A stretch of 64,000 nucleotides of DNA, taken from assembly GCA_008704415.1 (NCBI GenBank), contig VXIS01000057.1:1-64000 (forward strand), in the 5' to 3' direction. The position numbers and the translations under genes were made by a program. The notes below the pieces were generated by a model. That model did not search any database and was not told the DNA's origin. It worked only from the letters and a program-made list of their open reading frames with translations. The DNA comes from Sphaerosporella brunnea. Taxonomy: Eukaryota > Ascomycota > Pezizomycetes > Pezizales > Pyronemataceae. Position 1 is the stretch's first letter; each line of letters opens with the position of its first letter. This document shows positions 22,117 to 34,306 of this stretch, piece after piece.

Positions 22117-23493
22117 ATGTCCGAATTTCAGACGAAAGACCCCTACTCCTACTTCACCGGCCTCAACTCCTACCACGAGTGAGTATCCGTGCGCACTCAC
22201 CCCGCACTCCTCGGCCTAACACTTCTAAGGTCCGAAGCAATCCCTGGCACTCTGCCCATCGGCCGCAACAGTCCACAGGTGCCAGCCTTTGGTCTCTACG
22301 CCGAAAAGCTCTCTGGCGCCGCCTTCACCGCTCCTAGACATTTAAGTAAGCAAACGTGGCTCTATCGGATCCTTCCTTCGACCACCCACCGCCCCTTTGA
22401 GGCGGTCAGCACCACCGACAGTAGAGAAGCTCAAAAATTCTCCACGGTCCCGAACCAGATCCGATGGTCACCTTTCGAAATTGACACCTCCGCCGACTTT
22501 GTCGGTGGTCTGAAGCAGCTCGCCGGCGCGGGTGATATACAAACCAAGAATGGTGTTGCGATCTACATCTACTCCTGTGGCAAGAGCATGAAAGAGACCG
22601 ATGTGTTTTACTCGTCTGACGGAGACATGTTGATCGTTCCGCAAGAGGGAGATCTAGATGTCCGCACCGAGCTAGGACGACTCTACGTACGCCCACTAGA
22701 GATTCTTGTGATTCCTCGAGGAATCAGATACAACGTGGCACTACCCAATGGCAATGCGCGTGGTTACATCCTGGAGGCCTTCTCGGCGACCCACTTCGAG
22801 CTTCCAGAGCTAGGACCGATCGGCAGCGCTGGACTTGCCAACGCTCGCGATTTCCAAATCCCCAAGGCAGAGTACACAGACTCTTCGGAAACGCACACAT
22901 TGATCAACAAATTCGGAGGCAATCTCTTCCGTGCTGAGCAAGACCACAGTCCTTTCGACATAGTGGGCTGGCACGGAACCTACTATCCCTTCAAATACGA
23001 CCTCGGCCGTTACAACGCCATCGGAAGCATCAGCTACGACCACCCGGATCCGAGCATCTTCACCGTTCTCACAGTTCCCTCCCCAATCCCCGGCACGGCA
23101 ATAGCGGACTTTGCTATTTTCGCCCCGCGGTGGTTGGTGATGGAGGATTCGTTCCGTCCTCCGTATTTCCACAGGAACTGCATGGGCGAGTTTGTAGGAT
23201 TGATCAAGGGGGGATACGACGGCAAGCTCGCTGGCGGATTCAATCCCGGCGGCGCCAGTCTACACAATCTCATGTCGGCGCATGGACCAGATGTTCAAAC
23301 GCACAGGAAGGCCTCCGAGGAAGACACGAGCAAGCCACAAAAAGTCGGAACGGGGAGCATGGCGTTCATGTTTGAGGTCTCTTACATGGTGGGCGTCACG
23401 GAGTGGGGTTTGAAGGAGTCCCCAGTCCAGCAAGACTACGTCGCACACAGCTGGGGCGGGTTCAAGAAGCATTTTAAGCCGCCACAAGCTTAA
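22117..23493 (+). CDS. hmgA: Homogentisate 1,2-dioxygenase
   Basis: Two exons (22,117-22,178 and 22,230-23,493; intron 51 bp) give 441 residues, the normal size. The enzyme opens the ring of homogentisate to maleylacetoacetate, the central step of phenylalanine and tyrosine breakdown in the cytosol, using Fe(II). The iron ligands can be read: His335 and Glu341 in [12 protein letters not shown], and His372 in NLMSAHGPD. The cupin-like part [29 protein letters not shown] is also intact. The first exon supplies [21 protein letters not shown], which matches the family N-terminus, so the start is well supported. In many ascomycetes it is clustered with fumarylacetoacetase and maleylacetoacetate isomerase; neither is seen here. 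Confidence 0.95.
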
Positions 23494-23499
23494 TCGGTG

Positions 23500-25900
23500 G
23501 CCTCGTCGGTTTTTGGGTAGGATTTTGTGTTTTTTGTTTGAAATACCAGAAAATTGAAGTGCAGAGCCAGCTGAAAATCCATGGTACCGGTGATACATCT
23601 CCTAAATACGTGTATAACGCTGTACTATGTAGACGGATCTCGGCACTCTCGGTGCGGGGAACTTCGACCGGCGGTACCGCATCAAGGTTCTGGCAGCTGG
23701 CAGCTGGCAGCAACATCAATCATTGATTAGACAGAGTGAGTGTTTCGCACGGTCAATGCTAGGAGTCGAATGCCCACTGTGCTAAGGGCATACGTAGCAC
23801 CATGATGTTGTGCAGTGAGTACCTACACACAGTTTGTCCCAATACCTAGGTTTTTTTTTTTTTTTTGAATGTAGATAGTTGGCCGACAATCAGCCAGCTC
23901 GCCGACCTGATGGGACCCAGCGATACAAACCTCACTGCCCAGGCGGAGAGGGGATTGGTACTGCGGACTATGTATAGAAGGCTCATGGCACCACGGTTAG
24001 GCCTCGGCCAACAGGTGTAACCGCGGCCTCTCTAATGAGCAGCCAGCGACATCATATATTTTCCGGTCCAGTGGTCAAGTAGCGTACCTAGGTACTTGGT
24101 AAAGCAGCCGGTAAAGCAGCTAGGTAGGTACGTACTCGGACTCAGCAAGCAACCCACTTGATGACTTGACTGTGCAGGCGAGAAAGCAAGGCCTCAACAC
24201 AAAACCCAGGCCCCAGGGGTCGAGAATTGCATACCGTTACCTAACGAAGGTGAGGCTGCAATGTGAACGCTAGATGTTTGTTTTCTGAAGTATAAGTATA
24301 TAAAAGCTTGGATTCACCAAAGATGGAGCAACATCAGCGCACCCTACTTATTCTCTTGAGGACCAGCAGATCGTACACACTGCAGCAAGCAAGGCCCTTT
24401 TATTCGGGTTAATTCCGCTTGGGACCTGGCCAGTATTAGCGCCAGATCCTTTTGGGAGGAGCTTGAGCCATTTGCTTCTGTGCTTGTAGAGGTAGCTCTT
24501 CGCCTTTTGCGCACGCACTCTCTCCTTCTGAACGTGCATTTTCTACTACATCTGTGTCGATACTTATGCGTGTTATTGAGCGGCCACAGACCGAACCAAA
24601 GAGGATACCAGCCGCGGGATGACCCCTACAGCACCGGGCTCATCTAGCGGTGTCCCTCGCTTTTCTTTTCCCTGGCCTGTTTCAAGCGTTGCACAGTCTA
24701 CCTTTGTAGTCTCAGTCCTTGCTGGGAGAGAACAGAGATTGCCGCAACCGTGACGTGTTGAGCCCCCCCGGCCCGACAGCCAGCCAGCCTGCGGCCTCTT
24801 GAGAGGGGCTGAATATCACCGGCCTAGATCTATCTATACTTGGAATTGTATGACAAAAGATTTGTGGCAACGCATGGGGGGGTTTGGTAGCGGTCGGGCA
24901 TCCATCTGTAGGCGAGGCAGTGGATGTTATTTTTGCGTTTGGGGAACCTCATGGCCGGACCTCAGGCTCTCCTCTCAACCTCTCGCGCAACCTCACACAA
25001 TCCCCCCCCCGGGCCTAATTTATAAGCTTGATCTTTAATAATAGCCCATGCCGGTTCCGCCTCATTACCCATTTTCAACTTCCATCAGTTTGAAGGGGGA
25101 ACAAGCGTCTTCGGGGTAGGTTTTAGGTTTGTTTTTTTGCTTGTATATACCTACCATTGGATACTGGTAGAGCTCACCATTCGCTTGGTTTACGTTGCTC
25201 GCTTGTCTGTTTTGCCCCAAAAGGTTGTGAGCGATACAGACCGGGTGCGGCTGCCAATGGGGAGCATAACTTGCTCACAGGCACGGCATGTGGGACGGGT
25301 TCATTGGTCAAGTAGATGTATCGGCCACTTAGTAAGCCTTGACCAAATTATCTGCTTGCTTAATGGGCGGCAGATAGAGGGCAAACAAAAGCCTGCAGAG
25401 AACACACAATCAAGCAAGTTTCGCCTCTAAAAACTCGGACCAATGTTTCAATTTCTATAATCATCGCATGGTGGATTATATGGTGTCGTTGTAAGCTTAC
25501 GGTAGGTAAGCAGTTTACATTCCTGGTATGATTCCGATGCAAGCTGGGGTTGGCTGGAAGCATGACGCCGCGCAAAACTCAGACCGACAAGCATGGGGAG
25601 GCAATCTATTTCCAGTGGCTTGACGAACGAAGCAGATGAACCCTGGCATGACGTTTCCTGCGAATTCGGGCAAATCCACGACCAGGCTTTTAAGCGAGAC
25701 CCACTAACGCGACCTTAAACCCTCCCGTTTGAGCCTCCAACAAATTCTCCCCGCTTCTGCATGGCCAGTCGATCTCGTCCCTTCGCTGTCAGTTACATAC
25801 AATCTGCGATCGCTCAAACAGAACCATTGCAGACAGAATCTCTTCATCTTTCGAAGGGTTAGAGAGGTCTGACTCACCGCCGCCGCCGCCGCCGCCGCCG
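23500..25900. other. Intergenic, 2.4 kb without a recognised gene
   Basis: Short low-quality ORFs only. A 14-base T-run lies at about 23,852 and a C-run near 25,005. Confidence 0.55.
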
Positions 25901-25918
25901 CCGCGCACCAACCCAGCG

Positions 25919-26341
25919 ATGACTTCCTACACCCCCGCCGAACACCAAGCACACGCGCACCTCCTACAAACCGTGCACGCGAACCTCGAGCACACGGCGC
26001 TATGGACATCCCTCACCGCGCACACCACCAGCACCTACCCGCGGCCGCTGCTCTCGGGGGTTCCTCCAGCACCCATCTACGTCGACCCCGACGCGGACCC
26101 GAACGTTCCGCTCCCAGCAGCATCCACCCAGCGCGAATGGGTGCTGCCCGTGGACCTGCGCGAGAAATGGAGTCCGAAGAAGATGGCCCAGGTGTTTGAT
26201 TCTCTGCCCGCCGGCGATTGGGGCGTGGATGCGAAGGGCGGGCTGCGGAAGAAACGCTTGCTGCTGGCGGTTGTGGCGGAGGACTCGACGGTCGTGTATT
26301 ATTTTGTTCATGATGGCGTGGTTAAGCCGAGGCAGAACTAG
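25919..26341 (+). CDS. SEN15: tRNA-splicing endonuclease subunit Sen15
   Basis: This single-exon protein of 140 residues carries the Sen15 signature. VLPVDLREKWSPKKMAQVFDSLP is followed, after a short loop, by KKRLLLAVVAEDSTVVYYFVHDGVVKPRQN at the C-terminus. Sen15 is a non-catalytic subunit that pairs with Sen34 in the Sen2-Sen34-Sen54-Sen15 complex, which cuts introns out of precursor tRNAs. Length and a C-terminus ending at VKPRQN fit fungal family members. A CCG trinucleotide run lies just upstream of the start codon (25,879-25,903), and a 36-base T-run 60 bp after the stop. The N-terminal 60 residues are poorly conserved, as is usual in this family. Confidence 0.85.
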   Translation: MTSYTPAEHQAHAHLLQTVHANLEHTALWTSLTAHTTSTYPRPLLSGVPPAPIYVDPDADPNVPLPAASTQREWVLPVDLREKWSPKKMAQVFDSLPAGDWGVDAKGGLRKKRLLLAVVAEDSTVVYYFVHDGVVKPRQN

Positions 26342-26401
26342 GGGAGGTGGGCCGTGTTTTGGAATCTGGCGTTTGGGGTATCAAAAAGTTGATATATGGC
26401 T

Positions 26402-26402
<1 letters not shown>

Positions 26403-26437
<35 letters not shown>
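26403..26437 (+). repeat. Poly-T tract, about 35 bases
   Basis: An uninterrupted T-run just downstream of SEN15. The length is likely approximate, given homopolymer error. Confidence 0.9.
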
Positions 26438-26438
<1 letters not shown>

Positions 26439-26576
26439 TTGCCCGCAGTGTCCCTACCGGCCAGCCAGCCCGTCGAGCTGAAGGTGGGCTGCTTGGGCTG
26501 AGGAAAATACGGGCGGGCTTTTTGGGCTGCTTGCCGGATATGTCAGACATGCAGTAAAATTAAAAACTATCCCCCA

Positions 26577-26709
26577 CAGTGTTAAAAGCGCCGAATACAC
26601 CTACATGGCGCCAAAGCCTTGTATAATGAATGGTCCATCACCCTTATCGTAATCCCTTCCCACACAACTGGTGTGATGTAAGTAGGCATATTCGGCGCTT
26701 CTAACACTG
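26577..26709. mobile_element. 133-bp hairpin (MITE-like) element
   Basis: CAGTGTTAAAAGCGCCGAATA at the left end is the inverse, with one change, of TATTCGGCGCTTCTAACACTG at the right end; similarity extends a few bases further in (ACACCTACAT against ATGTAAGTAGG). No coding capacity. No target duplication could be set. Confidence 0.65.
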
Positions 26710-27928
26710 CGAGGGATAGACAGAAACCTCGGGCTCGCACCCGTGCAGTCCCCTAATCGCACCAGCTTCTTCCCAATGACCAAGGCTTCGACGATATGTA
26801 CCTTGAGCCGCGCTCGACGGGTCTGTGAGTGTGATTGTGGTGGATGCGGTAGTTGAAATTTCCTCGAGGTTCGCGTTCAGCAGTGTTGGAGGTTGTTCAT
26901 GATGAACGGCTTGAAACTATCGACCGGGCACAAGTGGCGGGATCAATTTGAAGAACGGAGAACGCAGTGATGGGGTGTTCCGCGAGGTCGGCTGATGGTG
27001 TCGCGGCTAGTACCACATACTCACCGTGAATCACTCGCAGCCCAAACCGCCCGCCCGTCCGTCGCCTTTTTGACAGCCGGGCTAACCTCAATCAATCCGC
27101 CCCCCGACTTTCCTTGGGCCGGCTGTTAGGCCCATACCAGCCCGGCGACCAACCAGCGTTCCGAGAGTCCGCCGGGGCTAGCTGTGACCGGGCGCTCAAA
27201 GGTGTACCGGAAATCCTTCTGCAAGTGCACTAGATGTACCGGGTAGGTCTTACGTTTCTTGACGGGGGAAAACTCTCCATCCCGTGGAATGTTTTTTTTT
27301 TTTTTTCCATCAACTTCAACTCGGGGGGTTTTGTGATCAACTTCTACGACAACTCGAGTTCTCCTGTTCCCACCGGCAGGCATACATGTCCATCCCACCT
27401 ACCACTACCTTTCAGTCTTGTCAAAGCAACGTTGCTTTTTCCCCCCCCCCATCCGTATCTACATACGTAAGAAACAACTTCGTGGCTGGCCTGAGACATG
27501 AACTTTGCACATCTGCAGGTGGCTTTTTCTTTGCTTTGCTTTTGGTCACGGCTCCCTGCATATGGCTACGAGGTGTTGAAGTTGTCGAATGCGAAAAATA
27601 TAGGGGTTGGTTGAGCTGGAAGATGATGATTATACGAGTGCTGTCTTATGTTTAAGGACAGACCAGTGGATCAATCATGTACACAGAATGTATTAATCAC
27701 ACCCGGCAACCCCCTCAGCCCCCTCAGCCCCAGAAAAAACCCCCAGCAAATCCAAAATGAATGAGGCAATAAAAGCTAGAGAAAGGCGCCGGCGGAGTTA
27801 TGCCAGTGTATGTTTTCCAAAACATGTAACAGGCATCATGGCCGGACAAAAAGGTATCAAGTGAATAAACGAACCATTTTACACAACTCCCTGGACCCGA
27901 CCCTGTCTGTGCATCCCCCTATTATAAT

Positions 27929-27965
<37 letters not shown>

Positions 27966-27980
27966 TTCACCACCAGAACC
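26710..27980. other. Intergenic, no recognised gene
   Basis: Contains T-runs near 27,292 and an A-run with AAAAG repeats near 27,931-27,962 just downstream of the cupredoxin-like gene. ORFs of 80-120 codons (for example 27,284-27,655) show no domain. Confidence 0.5.
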
Positions 27981-27986
27981 ACCCTC

Positions 27987-29148
27987 CTAATGATTCGTGT
28001 CTCGTTGTCGGTCTCCCGCTTCCTCCTCTGCCTGAGTTGTCGGGAAACTGTGGTGTTCTGGGCCAGGCGTGTAGATCTCTACAGGATCATAGTTCTGACT
28101 CGGCAGCTCGCTAAGCCGGTGAGAATTCCTCTCCTCTCCGGCGGGCGCAACATAGCTCTGGTGGCCATTCTTTCCACCCCACTGTTCCGGCGGGGGAGAG
28201 CCAGGGACCATGCTGTACCGTGGGTCCGTGAAAGCGGGGTTGTTAGGATCCTGGTACATGGGTGGGTGATCGTGGGATGCAGCAGCGGCGGCGGCGGCAG
28301 CGGCCTCGGAATCGCTTCCTTCAGTCTTGGATTTGAGTTCTTGCGCCTTCTTCTTGCGGCCAACAAAGAAGAAGAGGAGGCCGACGAGGGCGAAGGCGCC
28401 CACAGCGCCGATCACGATGCCGGCGATGGCGCCGCTTGAGAGCGAGGAGCCGCCGGAGTTCGAGCTCGATGCCTTGGTCGTGGCGGCGGCACTGGGCACC
28501 GTGCCATCACTGGGAATCGACTCGCCGGGCGAAAGTGAGAAGTTCGCCTTTTTGGCAAGCGCCTTGACTCTGGCGAGATCCGAGGCGTTGGCGGGGTTGA
28601 TCACTCCAACCATCTGGTAATCGATACATGAACCGGGCACAGAGCAGTAGAACCAGATGGGGTCCGTGGTAGTCACGACTTGGTTAAAATAGCTGGGCTA
28701 GTTGGTATTAGCGCGAGTGTACACTTCGTATTGCGCGACAGAAATCTGCTTACATTTGAAGCATCGCTGACGGGATAAAAGCCAGACCACCAAGCTCCGC
28801 TTTTGGGGTTTCCAGCGACATCCCATGGAACACAAGGAGATTTCGGGTCCATGTGAACTACCGAGTGGTTTTGGGGAAGCATTTCAAACACTTTGGATCC
28901 ACGGCTTAGCAGTGTGCGCACAACTCCAGACGCCGCCACTACAACATGCGAGGGATCAACATACCGATGGTGTCTCCCACATTGGCCGTGGAACTATCGG
29001 GAGAAAAGGCATGCTGTCCGATCGGGAATCCAACTTTGATGGTGTGGGTCGCAGCTGGAGCACTGGAAGTCGCCGAGGCAGTGCCGCTAGACTGGGCAAA
29101 CACGCCCGTGGCCATCACCGCCAGTAATGTTGTAACTTGTCGCAGCAT
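27987..29148 (-). CDS. Membrane-anchored extracellular cupredoxin-like, serine-rich surface protein
   Basis: Three exons (29,148-28,965; 28,890-28,754; 28,697-27,987) give 343 residues. In order: signal peptide (1 to about 18), cupredoxin-like domain (about 34-140), Ala/Ser/Gly-rich stalk, one membrane helix (about 196-220, GAIAGIVIGAVGAFALVGLLFF) followed by a KKK stop-transfer signal, and a cytoplasmic tail with an alanine run. Possible copper ligands are His70 in QNHSVV and Cys125 in IWFYCSVPGSC. Fungal proteins of this kind are surface or GPI-anchored cupredoxins of largely unknown role. The splice sites were chosen so that VGDTI joins VFEMLPQNHS and VSDASN joins the PIWFYC strand, which restores the domain. 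The alanine run comes from a GCN repeat and may vary in length. Confidence 0.8.
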
Positions 29149-29154
29149 CGTTGT

Positions 29155-30960
29155 TATTGTTGCTGTCCCTTCGAAACCGTCCTCTTATTGTTCTTGTTTC
29201 CCCACCGATGAAATCACCGGTGTTGTTTTCCTTCGCTAACACCCCTGTAATGCGATATGACTCGGTTGACAACGGTGTACTCGAGGATTTTGGAGCAATT
29301 GGTCGGCCGAACGAGAGCCTGGGTGAGGTCGTGAAGGGCGAACAAAAACGAGCGATCGAATTCACGGGGCCACGCGTTGCACGAAACAAGCGGAGGAGAA
29401 ACAGGAAGAGGGAAAGAGAGGGAAAAGGTGTGGGAGGGGGTGCTTTAACAGCCTGGGCCTGGATTTGGATTTTCGCCAGCAAGCAATCCAGGCAGAAGTC
29501 TCCCTCCCTCAGCTCATCCCACCCAATCGCACCCGTCGAGCTGCGTACTTCGCCCCATCCAGAACCCAGCAGCTTGCTGATCTCACCTCCACCACACAGA
29601 CGCCGAGCCCACCCTTCTGATAGGCCCGCGCCGTTTATGGCTAGCAATGCGGCGGGCACCTTCTCGTAGAGTGATACTGGCCTTGTCACCTGCATATGTG
29701 AGCGGCTGCTCGCGCTTTTTTTTTTCGCGAATTTGCGGGATGCAAAGAACCCAGGCCCTTGCTTGAATTCGCCTTCGTGATGTAAAGGCGGCAAATTCAG
29801 CAGCAACTGGGGGAAACAACAAACGGCTCGAAACCGGCTTGTTGACATGTGTACTTTGCGATGGCACGAGGCAACACCGGCATGTATGCACGTCTTATTC
29901 ACATCGCATCTTTTCCAAAATTACTCATCGCTTTATCCGGTGGGGAGCAGTCTAAATGCTCACACTCGGCCGCAGCTTTTTGACCCCATCCCCTTGGAAT
30001 TCGGTTTATTTTAGGGGAAAAAAAACATTCCAGCTCACGATAAAACAGCCCCGACCAACTTAATTCGGTCGGGGAGATCTGGTGCCCGAGCGCTTGTAAT
30101 GGGGTCTGCGAACAAGATCGTTTGGCAGGCGGGGAACAGCGATAGCACGCAGCATTAGCCGGGGGGAAATCAGGACAGCCACACGTGCTTAATTTCGACT
30201 CTCCGGCAATTTTGATCGTTGATGCTCAATTGATGTCGTTGCCTGAGGGTCAATTCCATATTCACTGGTCCTTGAAATTCTCCGATTTAGGAGTTTTAAG
30301 TTTTGGAAAAACCGACAAACCCTCGGACGAAATGCGTGTTTCCTGGTAGGGCAGTTGTGCAGATCGGGGAACGGCCTCCAAGCTTCCGTGCGTTCTAAGT
30401 TCCAACCCCGCCAATTCTTCTTGCTCGGCTGTAACCGACTTCTTAACTCAGAACCAGACTAGAGTAGAGTAGTAGTCTGTGCGTCTAATCTTCTCCCTCG
30501 TTAAGCTCTACAGACCCAACCACCGCCATGTCGGTTCTGTACATACCTGGATGTAGTTCTCAAAGGTGCGAATTCTCCACTATACGAGGTCTGGCGGCCT
30601 AATGTACGTACTTTGGTAGAGTACATCCAGGGGAAGTTTGAGGTACTCAGGCTTCGTGTGTATCCCGGGCTGCTAGAACCGGAGGCGCCGAAATAACCGA
30701 CTGGCATCTAGGTGACCTACGAGCTCAGGATATATCTATCTAGCGCTGTATCTGCGCTGATAGCAAGTCCTCTGTCGGTGATGCTTTCATGACCTTTTCT
30801 ATAGTCGACATCGGCTGGTTTGTGTGAGGGATGGAGATGAAGTCTGGGTGGTCGAGTGAACTCGTTTGACAGTTCAAGACTGCGGCCCGGCTAAGCGCTA
30901 AGCGAATTCAGCTTCTGAACGGGAGGACCGTCGTTTTACTTAAAGAGGCCGAGTGCGGTG
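29155..30960. other. Intergenic, no recognised gene
   Basis: This is the upstream side of the cupredoxin-like gene. Minus-strand frames at 29,583-29,902 are arginine/serine-rich and lack a domain; they are not supported as genes. Confidence 0.5.
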
Positions 30961-33000
30961 CTAAAGCTTCTGTAGTTGTGAGCGATGACTCCAATTTTTG
31001 GATCGTCGAAACGAGCCCTCAGAGGCCCATCTTTGTGGTGCCAGGACAGCCTCTGTTTTGGAAAGGGGCCAGACGAACCCATATTCACCTATCATACCGG
31101 CGAAGATAAGGATGCGTAACCTTTGCTCGCTGGGCATCACAGGAGAGGGAAAAAAAAACTCCATGCTTCAGATAGAGTTCCTGTCTCAAAGAGAATACCT
31201 CATAGCTTTCCCGACAGAATACCAGAGTTATGGCTCCACGTGTAAACCTGCGGCGTGGGCCCGCCTTGCATCGCATCGGCTGGCTGCAGAGCGTTGCAGC
31301 CTGCTCCGCCTCAGCCCTAGATAGCCTGCACGTGCCAAAAAAAAAAAAAAATGAATGGTTATTCACGTCAGGCTTAAAGTTAACTATCTAGTTTGTTAGA
31401 TTGGGTTGTGAGATCCGTTGAAGTGAACTGATGACTGCTAACTGAAGCCATAGTTACGGCGTAGGCGTAATCACTGCTAGGATAAACGAATTCGAAGTGG
31501 AGTACTGCTCTACGCTATCTGAATAAACAGACGGATAGCCTCGCTTCACGATGCTAGAGGACAACCGTTTGTCCAGCCCCAATGAGAGTGCGCTGAATTC
31601 GAGTTAGAGCGAGTATCCTCCTTCTTCTCCTGGAGGAACCTTCCCCAGGGAGTGGCTCAGCCCAGCAAACTCGCTAGTCCACGCCGAGGATCTAAGACAA
31701 GCTTTCCTGCGCCACCGCCGTCTAAATTTACCGTACGCAAACATGGGAAATCTTGTGACACAGAGGCTAAGCAAGCCACAAAAGCCACAACCCCCCCCCC
31801 CAAAAAAAATCCACTTCCGCAACAACCGAGGTATTGAGCTACCTGAACTTGTGAAGTCTCTGAGCAGTGGCTTGAGCTTGAGTACTTTGTCAACCATAAA
31901 GCCCCCCGTTTCAGGCTATCCCCTCGACTGTGGGAAACTTTTGTCGAACTAAAGTGACTGAACGTCGTTCCCCCAACGGCAAAATAAAATTGTGACCGCT
32001 GAAAGGCGGGCCGAAATGGGGCCATTCAATTCTTAAATTGGAAACGAGTTCGGGTGGAGGAGAAAATCAGCCTCTTCAGTTTGCGTCCCGCCGCAATGCC
32101 TATGTCCGTTGCCGTCCCCGCCACTGCAGCTGGGATGTAAATCAGCTAAGGACGTATATAGACCCGAATATTTCGGCCACTTTTGTGGCCGAACGCTTAC
32201 AGTCGAGGGGATAGCAATAGCAATATTAATGCGCAATGTAACGCCTTACCCTTTGCGTGCGGGGTAGTTGATCACCGCACCTTTTTGCCATTTCCGACTG
32301 GCTGTCACTTAGGATTCCCTGGTATGTACGAGTACGAGTACACAGCCGCCGATTGCCAAACCCTCCCACGCCTCGATTACCGTAAGCTACTACAGATCCA
32401 GAGGTATATAACTACAAGGCGGGCCCTCCTAGTAGTGGAGAGGACGACGACGCCCGCGCCGCCTGGAAACAAGTGAAATAGAGGGTAAATGCCACTACGG
32501 GAAAGAGCGCTGGTGTTTTTTGACGTCAAAGAATATCAAAAAAAAAAAAAAAAAAAAAAAACCCCACTCACGACATATCACTCTGTCAAGGTGCAACTTT
32601 AATCTTTTCAGTGTAGTTTTGCCTCTAGCTCCCTATTGTTAGTTATGAGTTGTAAATAGTAATTATCGACCCCTACGTATATGCCAGTACCCCACCTATC
32701 ACGAGTGATTTATAGTGAGCTACAAAACTCGACTCTGCCTCGTGGAACTGATACTTGGTAGACGATTCAATTCTTAATAATCGCGACTTGGCCGGCCTTA
32801 GCGGAGCTCAATAGAGCTCGCCATGATGTCCACCAGGCCAAATGACGCTTCCACCCAGCAACCTCAATCATTCCGGTGATGCGCAAACCAGTCACCACAC
32901 TTCGACCACGGCTCCAGTTGTTCCAGGGAGACCCAACCCTGTGGTCAGCGCTAGCGGTCACCACACCTCAGCCACTGCACCAGCGAGCCCTGTGAGTAGC
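30961..33000. other. Intergenic, no recognised gene
   Basis: Short ORFs only. A-runs lie near 31,337 and 32,539, and a C-run near 31,791. Nothing matches a known family. Confidence 0.5.
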
Positions 33001-33013
33001 ACTTCCGTTTCTG

Positions 33014-33172
33014 ATGCCCCCAAGGTCCGGAGTTATTGCTGGTATAATGCAGTTGTTCGGTGAAGCCGTGGAGGCTTTACCGCCTCATGGCGTCGAAGAT
33101 TTGATTGGGAAGCTGCATCACTTTGTCGAATCATTGAGTAAGGGGGGACTAAGGGAAGAATACAAGAAATGA
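33014..33172 (+). pseudogene. Possible gene remnant of unknown family
   Basis: A 52-codon frame reads PPRSGVIAGIMQLFGEAVEALPPHG and ends LSKGGLREEYKK before a stop; it looks like the end of a real coding exon. Overlapping it upstream in another frame (32,842-33,063) is a short tandem repeat of HHTS-TAP units. Together they could be a gene broken by a frameshift or joined by an intron I could not place. Function unknown. Confidence 0.3.
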
Positions 33173-33689
33173 GAGCGCATAATGCCACTTAGTGGGGTGG
33201 AAAAAGCCGACGATTCACAAACGGGCAAGTTCTTGCGTGTCAATGCTTGGTGTTTGTATCTCTTAATCGTGATGGCCAGATAATTGCGGAATAATCGTAA
33301 CTCAAATTTGCTATTAAATCAGTTTGACCATAGTAACACATTGACAGGCCACGGAACTAGTCAGTGCCCATCACCGGTATCTTCCCATTATTCGACTCTT
33401 TTCAATACCCACCCAAGTAGGTGCCTGCGTGTGACTCGTCCTGTTAAGACATGTATCTGAATGCAGCCAGTGTAGGCATGGAGGTGGTATACGGTGTGCT
33501 GCTTGTACGCACAATCTAAAATGCAGCTACAGCAAGCCAGTTCTTGTTACGCACAGTCAGGATTAATGTGCTATGGTTTTCTTCCTTCCGGTGGTAAGGT
33601 GTGTACGGCGTGTTTGACTGTGTCAGAGCGTTGCAGCTTGAGAACATAATAAAGAGCCTGGAAATGTGCGGAAGCACTTGGAAAGTCGA

Positions 33690-34045
33690 TCAAGCATGCG
33701 GACAAGCCAGCAAGGGTATGCACCGGCAGGCCAGAGGATGGCAAAGCAAGGAAGTGTACGCAGCAGTGGAACTGAGGAGATCAAAAGCGAAGGAACCCGA
33801 TTGAACAGGGAAGGAGCAGCAATCTGACAAAGCGTGAAGAAGAGGGTATACATAGAGAAACCAAATGGGTGGAAATGAAGTAAACACTGGAAGCATGGAA
33901 GCAAGCAGACAGGTAAGCAGGTGAGCGGACGTGTAAGCAAGCGCGTTGACAAGCAAGGCAAAGTGTTAAGCTGGCAAGCGTTTGGATAAGCAAGGTCGAC
34001 GAGCAATGCAGCAGCACGAGGACAAGCACGAAGGCGCATGGACAA
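33690..34045. repeat. Degenerate AAGCA-rich minisatellite-like tract
   Basis: Variants of AAGCAGG, AAGCAAG and GACAAGC recur irregularly over about 350 bp, giving leucine/cysteine-rich minus-strand ORFs that are a compositional by-product. Confidence 0.45.
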
Positions 34046-34306
34046 CATAGATTGAATATGCCAAAGTCCTCATCACAGCAGCCGAAAATCTTGCAACGTG
34101 TTGGATCAATCACAAAACGGCTAAGCGGGGCTATCGATCAGCCAGCTCTCCTGCGGGTTCACTGTACCCCCCAGTGCTATACACGCTTTTGAGTGGTAGC
34201 CTCGAAGTGGCAGATAGATTAAATCAGATTTGCTCTAAGAATTGTGCTTGGTCATATATTCTCACTTGTATAGTTGAAAAGGCCCAAAGAAAATTCACGA
34301 TTCCCT

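Noticed and set aside
29087..29902. 271-codon minus-strand ORF
   Set aside because: It overlaps the start of the cupredoxin-like gene in another frame, has no domain and a skewed Ser/Arg composition.
33623..34113. Leu/Cys-rich minus-strand ORFs
   Set aside because: They are by-products of the AAGCA-rich tract.
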